A DNA stretch of 64,000 nt, taken from CAYQMF01 sp964418595 (lineage in GTDB: Bacteria > Planctomycetota > UBA1135 > UBA2386). The DNA is taken from positions 1 through 64,000 of the forward strand of contig CAYQMF010000010.1 in assembly GCA_964418595.1 (NCBI GenBank), in the 5' to 3' direction. The position numbers and the translations under genes were made by a program. The notes below the pieces were generated by a model. That model did not search any database and was not told the origin of the DNA. It saw only the letters and a list, made by a program, of their open reading frames with translations. How positions within the stretch are numbered: position 1 is the stretch's first letter; every line of letters starts with the position of its first letter. This document shows positions 9,301-17,282 of the stretch, piece by piece.

Positions 9301-10786
9301 GTTGGCCGCCGCGCTCGACGCGCGGCTCCGCACCGAGCATGGTGGAGAGGCGTCCGACTTCCCGACCGATGCCGGCCGGAGTTACAAGGAGCTGACCCCC
9401 GTCGTCGGCGCGGTCGCTGCTGCGCCGCTGCCTCCGGCACCGGCATTGACGCATCGGGTGGCACACATCGCGCCCACCGTGCCCGGCACGGGGCTGTCGG
9501 TGTTCGAGGTCGAGGTCGTGCAGGGGTTCGCAGCGGCCCCGGATGTGCCCATGTTCCTCCTCGAGGGAGGCGCGGTCCTGCGGGCCCACGACCTCCGCCG
9601 CAGCGCCGACCGTCTCGCCATTCCGATCTACTCCCTGGACTGTCCCCGGCTGATGCCGACATCGCCTGTCTTCGTCTGCGGCGATCGCCTCGTGGTCGGC
9701 GAGAACGACCGGATTCGCGGCATCGAACTCGACAGCGGGCGTGTCCGTTGGACACACGCGGCGGAGGACGATCGCGCGCTCTACGCACTCGGTGTCCACC
9801 GCGGCGTGCTCGTGTTGTTCAGCGAGCATCATCGGGCGGCCGACGGTGGCACGCTGCTCGGGATCGAGCCGATGACCGGAGCGGTGATGTTCGAGCGCCG
9901 CTTCGGAGCTCTCGAGCCGAGCATTGCGCCGGTGGGCGCCGATGGGGCGATCTGGTCCCTTCGACCGGGCGACGAAGGCCGGCTCACCCTGCACCACATC
10001 GACCCGATCTCCGGACAGACCGTGGGTCGGATCGCGCTGCGCGACGACACCATCGCCACGCTCGGCCTGACCACCGAGTTCGCCCGTCAGGCGTCACTCC
10101 TGCGCATGCACGACCGGCTGCTCGTCGACGCGGAAACGATCTACCTCGCCGCCGACGGTGTGTCCGAGGATCGCAATCGTCCGCCGACGATCGTGGCGTT
10201 GACGCGCGATGGTTCCACCCGTTGGACATGGCGCGGCTCGCCGGGTCGAGCCCTGCAGCACCTCGCTCTCCGGAGCGACACGCTCGGTGTCGTCGAGAAC
10301 GGCCCCGTGCAGGGTGGGCGCCTCGTAGCCTTGAACACGCGCAGCGGTCGCGAGGTGTACCGCGTGGAGGGCCTGGGCCGGAGCGTGCAGGTCTTGTCAC
10401 CGCGAAGGGTCGGCTCACCGGAGCGTCCCGGCTCGGATGTGATCGCCATCGCCGGCCTGCAACCCGATGGCTGGCGCCTGCTGTGCCGCTCGCTCACCCA
10501 GCAAAAGCCCGCCATCCGCGTCCTCCTGCCCGGCGACATCAACCTCGCCGTGCCGCAGGACCAGCCCGCGTTCGGCTCGGACTTCGTGGTCGCCGCCATG
10601 TCGCTCCTCGTCGGACAGAACGAGACCTTACTGCTCACCTACGACCTCGAGAACGGCACGGAGCGCGCCCGCGTGCGGCTTCCCGGCACCCAGGCACAGG
10701 GCCTGCGCCGCGTCGGACCCTGGGTCGCTCTCGAAACGTCACAAGGCGTTACCATCCTCGGCGACCGAGGCGCCGCGCTGCGATGA
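6338..10786 (+). CDS. Very large secreted PQQ-type beta-propeller repeat protein
   Basis: About 1,482 residues from ATG 6338, chosen because it opens with RLRTLVALLV and a signal-like stretch ending LTAAALPAQ. An upstream in-frame ATG at 6242 follows a purine-rich AGGAAGG and cannot be excluded; a TATAGT at 6192-6197 could be a -10 element. Two propeller-like regions (residues ~290-690 and ~1,070-1,480) carry repeats of the type AFDRRTGKQRWTHYDG, ALDQADGVLRWVSAY and GIELDSGRVRWTHAA. They flank a helical, TPR-like middle (~700-1,050). PQQ-type propellers bind cofactors or act as protein-interaction scaffolds; there is no catalytic motif that would make this a quinoprotein dehydrogenase. It overlaps the next gene by ATGA and belongs to the MoxR operon. 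Confidence 0.82.
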   Translation: MRLRTLVALLVMPARALASRRPARFLQQRTLVAAALTAAALPAQTESFQGNGLFSLPRSQDDVFEWRTAREELTAGKLQEAVERLHLLLDDKKGGVVPVLEGVDRYLGLRAAVIETLRDLPPDAVAAYERLVAREGGGLLRDAFTGSRPDDLLAVARAFPAAEPGRLARIRLGDLEFVAGRPTTALRHYVAARDATGPAHRIYPGIERRLVVARALAEGERTGDPLPPELEVLVAQARTSLPGAEDALRDHFGFARRPPSPPRGRARLMRSEQVAPTGFGANEFAMHVVGDASGLFITDGLSVIAIDPFDRRRLWEGEGPFLREGEDYREYEGQIDVNFALAPAVNSDIVVAALQVPTEGENSRFRQFDVIVKIPSRRLVAFDRRTGKQRWTHYDGRNGAITRRFAGHEACAPPVIVGDTVFVPSHDKTGSIAFSVAAYDVNSGEPRWRRLICSSQLEVNMFGNARREFAASPLALHGGVIYGCTNLGVCFALDQADGVLRWVSAYEVTNMPQTRLTHQEDRAVYFANNPVCVAAGVLACTPLDSEYVVGMDCSNGRMLWRLPYLARMSGDNNVRWLLGAIGDEFIVSGQGVLAIKARPTSPRQSGEVRLVRSRENLGVDPLLDLPPRGAIVGNRIYYPSSGGVSVFDAHGTADPIVTSLPRLPRPGNLLLTDGLLVSARSGAIDVCYDVDSLLQFAERQVRDDPDDPVAALSLAQMLRAQAGDNLEGGLADRAAEILRGGIAACQRRGVAADDPTRLRLGGLLFDLTVARAMSVGKREPDRALAMLRRARDEATDDDRWLVAHRRVLTLTRAPADTCRELDLLAERLGEAVVHFDGGVLLPASAFALWQCAEREVDPGRMLARWQGLLERYPDIRIDGIDARTLATQRIARLLDQHGQGIYEPIERRARDAMAAAIGDATSLSAVVERFPHSAVARDALRSIMDLAVADGDLDAAVRCARRATERGTVTPGLLRRLQATATRRGNEALAAALDARLRTEHGGEASDFPTDAGRSYKELTPVVGAVAAAPLPPAPALTHRVAHIAPTVPGTGLSVFEVEVVQGFAAAPDVPMFLLEGGAVLRAHDLRRSADRLAIPIYSLDCPRLMPTSPVFVCGDRLVVGENDRIRGIELDSGRVRWTHAAEDDRALYALGVHRGVLVLFSEHHRAADGGTLLGIEPMTGAVMFERRFGALEPSIAPVGADGAIWSLRPGDEGRLTLHHIDPISGQTVGRIALRDDTIATLGLTTEFARQASLLRMHDRLLVDAETIYLAADGVSEDRNRPPTIVALTRDGSTRWTWRGSPGRALQHLALRSDTLGVVENGPVQGGRLVALNTRSGREVYRVEGLGRSVQVLSPRRVGSPERPGSDVIAIAGLQPDGWRLLCRSLTQQKPAIRVLLPGDINLAVPQDQPAFGSDFVVAAMSLLVGQNETLLLTYDLENGTERARVRLPGTQAQGLRRVGPWVALETSQGVTILGDRGAALR

Positions 10787-11988
10787 ACACCCACGACCCG
10801 AACCACTCGAATCTCCGCGCCCCCGCCGCCCGGCCCGCGACCCGCCCGGGCGTGACGTCGATGGCCGGCCTGCTCGCCCTCGCGTGCTGCCTCGCCCCCA
10901 CGCCCGCCCAGGAGACGCGCATCGAGCGGCGCGACGGCCACTGGCGCGAGGCGATCACGCCCCAGTTGCGACGCGCCGTCGAGGACGGTCAGCGCTGGCT
11001 CGCGGAGCACCAGCATCAGGACGGCTACTGGGCGCAGGACGTCGGCTACAAGCTCAACTCGAACTACCAGGTCACCGACTACAACGTCCCGCACGTGGGC
11101 GTGTCCTCGCTCGCGTTGATGAGCTTCCTCGCCGGCGGCCACGTGCCCGGCCGCGGCAAGTACGGCGATCATCTCCAGCGCGGCCTGGACTACGTGCTGT
11201 CGCAGGTGACCGAGACCGGGTTCATCAGCGGCAACAACACGCGCATGTACAGCCATGCGCTCGCCACGCTCGTGCTGGCGGAGATCTACGGCATGGCGCG
11301 GCGCAGCGACGTGAAGGCCGCGCTGCAGAAGGCCGTGAACCTCATCTGCGACTCCCAGAACAGCCAGGGCGGCTGGCGCTACCGGCCGTTCGCACGCGAG
11401 TCGGACATGTCGATCACGGTCTGCCAGGTCGTGGCGCTGCGGGCGGCGCGCAACGTGGGCATCACGGTGCCGGTGCGTCACATCGAGGACGCCGAGCGCT
11501 ATGTGCGCGCGAGCGCGGTGGACGAAGGCTCCCCGGTGGGACGTGGCCGTGGCTACTCACGCGGCGCGATGCTCACCAACGACGGCGGCGCCTTCCGCTA
11601 CCAGATCGGCATGCACAGTCGTGCGACCTTCCCGCTCACCGCCGCTGGCGTGACGACGCTGTTCGCGGCGGGTCGCTACAACTACGACGAGGACACGATC
11701 CAGCGCGCGATGGACTACATGGACGCGCAGCTGCCGATGTTCAACCGCAGCTTCCAGGGCCACTACTTCTTCTACTACGGCCACTACTACGCGGTGCAGG
11801 CCTACTACGTGCACGGCGGGGAACGGTGGAAGGAGTACTTCCGGGACATCCGTGAGTGCCTGCTCGGCTTCCAGCGCCGCGACGGCTCATGGCCTTGTGA
11901 CACCGGCCCCGGCGAAGCCTTCTCGACCGCAGTCGCCACGCTGATCCTGTCGATTCCGTACCAGTACCTGCCGATCTTCCAGCGCTGA
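10783..11988 (+). CDS. Prenyltransferase/squalene-oxidase repeat protein (alpha-toroid), secreted
   Basis: 401 residues; the ATG at 10783 overlaps the preceding TGA. A later ATG at 10861 would start directly at a signal-like MAGLLALACCLAPTPAQ, so the true start is uncertain. The mature part has repeated helical hairpins with tryptophan-rich QDGYW / SQGGWRYRP / RDGSWPCDTGP motifs, typical of the alpha/alpha toroid of squalene cyclases and prenyltransferase beta subunits. The DXDD or DCTAE catalytic motifs of cyclases are not seen, so a binding or structural role is more likely than terpene cyclisation. A tyrosine-rich patch (residues ~325-345) is conspicuous. Confidence 0.8.
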   Translation: MNTHDPNHSNLRAPAARPATRPGVTSMAGLLALACCLAPTPAQETRIERRDGHWREAITPQLRRAVEDGQRWLAEHQHQDGYWAQDVGYKLNSNYQVTDYNVPHVGVSSLALMSFLAGGHVPGRGKYGDHLQRGLDYVLSQVTETGFISGNNTRMYSHALATLVLAEIYGMARRSDVKAALQKAVNLICDSQNSQGGWRYRPFARESDMSITVCQVVALRAARNVGITVPVRHIEDAERYVRASAVDEGSPVGRGRGYSRGAMLTNDGGAFRYQIGMHSRATFPLTAAGVTTLFAAGRYNYDEDTIQRAMDYMDAQLPMFNRSFQGHYFFYYGHYYAVQAYYVHGGERWKEYFRDIRECLLGFQRRDGSWPCDTGPGEAFSTAVATLILSIPYQYLPIFQR

Positions 11989-11990
11989 AC

Positions 11991-14303
11991 GTGGCCGACC
12001 CGCACCCTCACGACCCAGCCGTTCCCAGTCAGGCAACGCTGGCGATCCGGACGATCCTCGAGGCCCAGCGTCGCCGCATCGTCGGCCGCCTGCTCTTGCG
12101 CGGCGCGGCGATCGCGATCGCCGCCGTGGTCGGGCTGCTCGTCGTCTACTACGTCACCGATCGCGGCCTGTCGCTGCCGGTGGGCATCCGGCTGCTGCTG
12201 ACATCCGGCTGGCTGGCACTCGTCGTGTGGGTGGGGTATCGACATGTCCTCGGCCCGCTGCGACTTCGGCTCGACCGGGACGACGTGGCAGTCGCTCTCG
12301 AGCGTCGGTTCCCGGCGCTGCGCGAGCGGCTGATCTCCGCCCTGCAGCTCGCGGACATGGCAAGCGTCGCGGCCAATCCGCGCGATCAGTCCCAGGCGAT
12401 GATCGAACGGGTCGTCGCTGATGCGACGGCCGCCGCGACGAGCCTGCGGACCGACGAGTTCCTCACCTGGCGGCACGTCGGCCACGCGTGGCTCGCCGCC
12501 GGCATCGCCCTCGTGGTCGCCGCTCCCGGTCTGATCACGAACCGCGAAGTCGTGCAGGTGTTCCTGCAGCGCATGTTCGGGTCCTCGGCCGCCTACCCGC
12601 GCCAGACGACGCTGGCCGTGGAACTGCCGCCGTCGGATCAGGACTACCGCATCGAGCGCACCGGCGACCGCGCCACCATCACGCTCGCGGCGGGCAGCGA
12701 CCTCGCGGTGATCGTGCGCGCCGATGGCGTGGTCCCCCGCGAGGTGCTCCTGGTACTCGAGGGCGGGAGGGGTCTGCCTTCCCAGGTCACGACGGCGGCG
12801 CGCGGCAACAGCCGCTTCCGCCACGTGTTCCGCCGTGTGTCCGACAGCTTCGCGTTCTACGCGCGTGGCGGCGACGACGATCGCGGCGACCTCTTCGTGA
12901 CCGTCAACGCCGTACGCCCTCCCCGGGTCGGTTCGATCCGCGCGGCGCTGCAGTACCCGGATTACACGGGGCGCGCCCCCAGCGTCCAGGAAGGCGGCGG
13001 CATCGAGGCACTCGAAGGCACGGGTGTGACCCTGGACGTGACGCCGCTGGGCGCCGCCGCCGGCGCCCGCCTGATCTTCCAGGAGGGCGGCGACAGCATC
13101 GACCTCGTGGCGACGCAGGTCGAAGACGACGGCGGCCCACGCACCGTCTACCGAGGTGGATTCATGGTGCGCAAGACGGACCGCTACCACGTCGAACTGC
13201 TCAGCAGCGATGGGCTGCGCAACCCGCAAGGGTCGTCGTATCCCGTCATCGCTGTCGCCGACGCCCCACCCTCGGGTCAGATCCTCACGCCGCAGGACGA
13301 CGGCCTCAACGCCATGCTGCCGAACGGCGTCGTGGCGCTGCGTGTCCTGGCACGAGACGACTTCCGCCTCACCTCCGTCACCGCCGAGGTCCTGGTCGGC
13401 GAACGCACGACGCCTGTGGTCCGCAGTCTCGGCAGCCCCGATCGGTTGTTCCACCCGCAGACGATCCTCACCTCGTTGCACCCGCTCACGGCCCTGCTGG
13501 GCGATGGCCTCGCCGTCAAGGAAGGCGAGAGCCTCACCTGGCATGTCGTGCTGGTCGACAACCGTGCACCTGAGCCGCGCACGACGCGCCTCCCCGCCCG
13601 GACTCTCCACGTCGTGAGCCTGGGTGACCTCGAGCGTCGCATCGCGGCGCACTTCCGCCGCGTGCGGACCGACGTCGAGAAGGCCCTGGAGCTGCAGCGC
13701 GAACGCCGTGACCGACTCGTCACGCTCGTCGCCGATGTGGCCGCGATGAGCGCGCAGGAACTCAACGCCAGCCTGACGGCGATGCAGGTGGCCCAGGGAC
13801 GGATCCATTCGCTCGGTGGCCGCGTCCACGTCGAACTGATGCGGTCGTTCAACGTGCACCTGTTCAACCCGATGGACGATGCCACTCCGTTGGCTCCGCT
13901 CCACGATCGCTACGCAGCCTTCCACGCGAGCCACGCCGACGCGCACGCGTTCGTCCCCGAGTTCTATCGAGGGCTCGCAGCCGATCGGACCGCGGGCCGG
14001 ATCGGGTCCCTGGGCAAGTTCCTCGATCGCGTCCTCACCATGTGCAGCCGGGCCGACGCGATCGCCGAAGGGCTCGGGCCGAAGTGCATCCAGGCCTTCT
14101 CCGCGGCCCGCGGGGACCGCAGCCAACTGGACGCACGTCTGCGCGAAGCCAGATCGGCCCAGGACCAGCTCGTCGATGAGCTGAGCGCCCTGCTGGCGCT
14201 GCTCGACGAGTGGAACGAATTCCAGGACGTGATCTCTACGACGCGCGCCCTGCGCGACCATCAGCGCGACGTGCAGTCGCGCACCCAGACGATGAGGAAG
14301 TGA
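11991..14303 (+). CDS. DUF4175-like membrane protein
   Basis: 770 residues from GTG 11991, 2 bp after the previous stop. Three N-terminal membrane helices are visible (IAIAAVVGLLVVYYV, LLLTSGWLALVVWVGY, AWLAAGIALVVAAPGLI), with the soluble segment ALERRFPALRERLISALQLA between the second and third. This layout is that of DUF4175/TIGR02302-type proteins. A large extracytoplasmic part with immunoglobulin-like beta segments follows (~200-560), then a helical C-terminus. The next gene encodes a huge coiled-coil partner, as commonly found after DUF4175 proteins. The function is unknown; its position suggests an envelope component of the MoxR locus. Confidence 0.72.
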   Translation: MADPHPHDPAVPSQATLAIRTILEAQRRRIVGRLLLRGAAIAIAAVVGLLVVYYVTDRGLSLPVGIRLLLTSGWLALVVWVGYRHVLGPLRLRLDRDDVAVALERRFPALRERLISALQLADMASVAANPRDQSQAMIERVVADATAAATSLRTDEFLTWRHVGHAWLAAGIALVVAAPGLITNREVVQVFLQRMFGSSAAYPRQTTLAVELPPSDQDYRIERTGDRATITLAAGSDLAVIVRADGVVPREVLLVLEGGRGLPSQVTTAARGNSRFRHVFRRVSDSFAFYARGGDDDRGDLFVTVNAVRPPRVGSIRAALQYPDYTGRAPSVQEGGGIEALEGTGVTLDVTPLGAAAGARLIFQEGGDSIDLVATQVEDDGGPRTVYRGGFMVRKTDRYHVELLSSDGLRNPQGSSYPVIAVADAPPSGQILTPQDDGLNAMLPNGVVALRVLARDDFRLTSVTAEVLVGERTTPVVRSLGSPDRLFHPQTILTSLHPLTALLGDGLAVKEGESLTWHVVLVDNRAPEPRTTRLPARTLHVVSLGDLERRIAAHFRRVRTDVEKALELQRERRDRLVTLVADVAAMSAQELNASLTAMQVAQGRIHSLGGRVHVELMRSFNVHLFNPMDDATPLAPLHDRYAAFHASHADAHAFVPEFYRGLAADRTAGRIGSLGKFLDRVLTMCSRADAIAEGLGPKCIQAFSAARGDRSQLDARLREARSAQDQLVDELSALLALLDEWNEFQDVISTTRALRDHQRDVQSRTQTMRK

Positions 14304-14304
14304 C

Positions 14305-17187
14305 ATGCGATCCACCCTGCTGGCCCTCTCCTTCGCAGGCCTGTCCTTCGCAGGCCTCTCCTTCACGGGCCCCATCGTCACGACGGTGCTGTGTACGGTG
14401 GCGACCACCACCGCCGTCGCCGCCCAGGGCGAGACCGCGCAAGACCTCGATCGCTTGCGTCGCGATCAGGCGGAGATCCTGCGCAAGGCCGAGCGCCTCC
14501 GCGACGTCATGACGCGTCTCCTGGGCCGCTACGAGGCCGAAGGTCGCGTCGAACAGGCCAAACTCCTCAAGACCGGGCTCGAGCATCTCGAGAAGGGAAC
14601 GATCCTCGAGTCCGTCGCCGGGATCCGCAACGATCTCGACGCACAGGCGTACGCCCGCGCCTTCGAGCGACAGGCCGCCGTGGTGGCCGAGTTGGAGCGC
14701 CTGCTCGACATCCTCCTCGACCGGCGGTCGATGGAGAATCTGGAGCAGGAGATCAAGACCGCGGAGCGCATGGCAGCCGACGTGGCGGAGCTGATCCGCA
14801 AGCAGAACGAGCTGCAGCAGCAGGCCCGCGATGCAACCGCCGCCGAACCGACCGCGGCGGAGCGTGCTCTCGCCGACCAGCTCCGCGACCTGGCGCGGCG
14901 GCAGCGCGAGGAGGCCGCCAACAACCTGCGGCAAGCCGGCCCCCGCATGCCGTTCCTCGAGGATGCCCTGGCGCGCGTGCGCCGCCTCCTCGCCCAGCAA
15001 CAGACGCTGGAGAAGCGGGCGGGGGAACAAGCCGCCGCGGCGGGTCGGCCCGACCCGTTGCGGGATCAGGCCTTCGAGCTGGGCGATCTGGCCGAGCGTG
15101 CCCGCGAGTTGGTCGACCAGCGCACCCGGGAACGCGAATGGCAGCGTGCCCAGGATCTGGCCACGGAGCTCCAGAAGGCTGCGCAGAGCGGCGACGTAGA
15201 CGCCCGCCAGAACGCGTTCGAGCGTCTCCTCGAGCAGTTGGAGCGTCTCGCCCGTTCACCCCGCGACGAGGATGGAGCCGCCACGCGCAAGGCTGCGGAC
15301 GACCTCGCCCAGGCGGGCGGGCGCGATGCGCGCCCGGAGGCTCTCGCCAAGGCCGCCCAGGCGGCCGGCGACCTCGCCAGGCAGCGCACCGACGAGCGTC
15401 GGGCGGAAGGCGATGCGCAGGCCAAGGCCATCGAGGAGGCGATGCGCAAGAGCGAGGCCAACCTCAGCGACGGCAAGGCCGAGCAGCCGGCGGCGGCGAA
15501 GTCCGTGGAGGAAGCGCGACGCCAGCTCGAGGCCGCACAGGCCGGCAAGGCCAAGGGCAACGCGGAGGAGGAGATGAGCGCGCTCGCCAAGACCACGCGC
15601 GCGCTGGGCGAGGCCCGCCAGCGCTTCGAGGCCGCCAACCCCGATGCGGCCAAGGTCGCCGACGACATGGCGGCGGAAGCGGCGCGCACTGCGCGCAGCC
15701 TGCGCGGCTCCCCGCAGGGCGAGGACGCCGAGCGCAAGTCGGCCGACGCACTCGAGAAGGCCGAGAAGGCGCTGCGTGCCGCGGCCGATCAGCTCGAGGA
15801 GCGCAAGCCCGCCACCGACGAAGTGCAGCAGTCCCGCGAGGCGCTGGAGGACGCGCAGCGTGAGCTCGGCGAGGCGATGGCGGGGCAACAGGGCGAGCGT
15901 GGCCAGAGCGCGCAGCAAGCTGCCGAGCGGCAGAAGGGCCTGCAACAGCAGGCGAGCCAGGCCAACCGCGACATGCAGGCCAGCGCGGAGCGCGGCGAGA
16001 TGTCGCCCCAGCAACGCCAGGAGGCAGGCGAGCGCATGAAGCAGGCCAGCGCCGCGATGCAGCGCGCCCAGGAGGCGCTGCAGCGGGGCGAGCAGGCGAA
16101 TGCCGCGGAGCAACAGCGACGCGCCGCCGACGAGCTGCAGCAGGCAGAGCAGGCCCTGCGCAACAACCGCGCGCTGACGCCGGAACAGAAGGCCGAGCTG
16201 CGCAAGCTCGAGGAGGAACAGAAGCGGATCGAGGAGGACATCATCAAGTTGGCGCAGGAGGCCGAGCAGCGGCGCAACCGCCAGGCGAATCAGGCCCTGC
16301 AGCAGGCCCAGCAGTCCTCGCAACGCGCTCGGCAGGAGATGCAGGAGGGCGACGCCGAACAGACCGACCAGGCGCAGGAGCAGACCAAGGAAGCCCTCGA
16401 GAAGGCGCAGCAGGCGCTCGAGGAGGAACGCGATCGCTACATGGACCTCCGGCAGGAGGAACTGCTGTTCAAGATCCGCGAGGAGCTCGAGCAACTGCTC
16501 CAGAAGCAGACCGAGATCGGCCAGCAGACGGCCGCGGCGGCGGCCGAGCTGGGCGATGGCGCCCGCATGACTCGACCGCTGCGCCGTCGCCTCAACGAGC
16601 TGGGAGAGCGCGAGGGCGAGATCGCCGGGCGCTCCAAGTTCATGCGCGAAGCGCTCGCCAAGGAGGAAGAGGTCGTCTACAGCCAGATCCTCGGGTCGAT
16701 CGAGGAGGACCTGACCGAGGTCGTCCGGCGCCTTGCTGGCAACCAGCCGGATGCCGGCGAGTTCACCCGCACCATCCAACAGGAGGTGCAGGATCGCCTC
16801 GTCGAGCTGATCGAGGCGCTGAAGCGCGAACAACAGCGCCGCCAGCAGGAGCAACAGCAACAGAACCAGCAGAACCAGCAGGGTCAGAACCAGCCCCGCA
16901 ACGGCCGTCGGCCCCTCGTGCCGCTGCGCGCGGAACTGACGATGCTCAAGCGGCTCGAAGCCGACACGTTGCGCCGGATCGAGCGGTTGCAGAAGCTCGT
17001 CGAGATGAACGGTGCCGACGGCGTCAGCGAAGCCGAGCTCCGCCTGATCGATCGCCTCGCCAGCCGGCACGCCGAGATCACGCGTACATTCGAGGCGGTC
17101 CGTGCCAAGATCGAGGCGGCGCTGCAGGCCCAACAAGGCAGCGACGGAAACGACCAGGGGAAGGACGAGACGGGCCGCGGACGCTGA
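14305..17187 (+). CDS. Large secreted coiled-coil protein, Gln/Glu/Ala-rich
   Basis: 960 residues starting at ATG 14305, one base after the preceding stop. A signal peptide (residues ~1-40, ending AVAAQ) is followed by almost uninterrupted heptad-type helix rich in A, E, Q, K and R. A Q/N-rich tract lies near residues 845-870 (QQEQQQQNQQNQQ), and the C-terminal helix contains ELTMLKRLEADTLRRIERLQ. A strong coiled coil after a DUF4175-like membrane protein suggests a periplasmic tether or scaffold. The minus strand also shows a long open frame here, which is a by-product of base composition. No enzymatic motif is visible. Confidence 0.78.
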   Translation: MRSTLLALSFAGLSFAGLSFTGPIVTTVLCTVATTTAVAAQGETAQDLDRLRRDQAEILRKAERLRDVMTRLLGRYEAEGRVEQAKLLKTGLEHLEKGTILESVAGIRNDLDAQAYARAFERQAAVVAELERLLDILLDRRSMENLEQEIKTAERMAADVAELIRKQNELQQQARDATAAEPTAAERALADQLRDLARRQREEAANNLRQAGPRMPFLEDALARVRRLLAQQQTLEKRAGEQAAAAGRPDPLRDQAFELGDLAERARELVDQRTREREWQRAQDLATELQKAAQSGDVDARQNAFERLLEQLERLARSPRDEDGAATRKAADDLAQAGGRDARPEALAKAAQAAGDLARQRTDERRAEGDAQAKAIEEAMRKSEANLSDGKAEQPAAAKSVEEARRQLEAAQAGKAKGNAEEEMSALAKTTRALGEARQRFEAANPDAAKVADDMAAEAARTARSLRGSPQGEDAERKSADALEKAEKALRAAADQLEERKPATDEVQQSREALEDAQRELGEAMAGQQGERGQSAQQAAERQKGLQQQASQANRDMQASAERGEMSPQQRQEAGERMKQASAAMQRAQEALQRGEQANAAEQQRRAADELQQAEQALRNNRALTPEQKAELRKLEEEQKRIEEDIIKLAQEAEQRRNRQANQALQQAQQSSQRARQEMQEGDAEQTDQAQEQTKEALEKAQQALEEERDRYMDLRQEELLFKIREELEQLLQKQTEIGQQTAAAAAELGDGARMTRPLRRRLNELGEREGEIAGRSKFMREALAKEEEVVYSQILGSIEEDLTEVVRRLAGNQPDAGEFTRTIQQEVQDRLVELIEALKREQQRRQQEQQQQNQQNQQGQNQPRNGRRPLVPLRAELTMLKRLEADTLRRIERLQKLVEMNGADGVSEAELRLIDRLASRHAEITRTFEAVRAKIEAALQAQQGSDGNDQGKDETGRGR
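14326..14370 (+). repeat. Three tandem 15-bp repeats inside a signal peptide
   Basis: Three consecutive 15-base units (14326-14340, 14341-14355, 14356-14370) encode LSFAG, LSFAG and LSFTG, forming much of the hydrophobic core of the coiled-coil protein's signal peptide. The first two differ by one base and the third by a few. In-frame slippage here would change signal-peptide length. Confidence 0.85.
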
Positions 17188-17282
17188 GCCCCGAGACCCT
17201 CGACCCCGGACCCGGGATGCGCCCAACCGCATCCCGAGCTGCGGGGCGTGGCAGGCCGCGCGGTATCCTTTCTCCGCCCGCC

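Noticed and set aside
9748..10782. 345-codon upstream extension of the cyclase-fold gene
   Set aside because: It lies within the propeller gene and is Arg-rich; the ATG at 10783 sits in a normal operon overlap.
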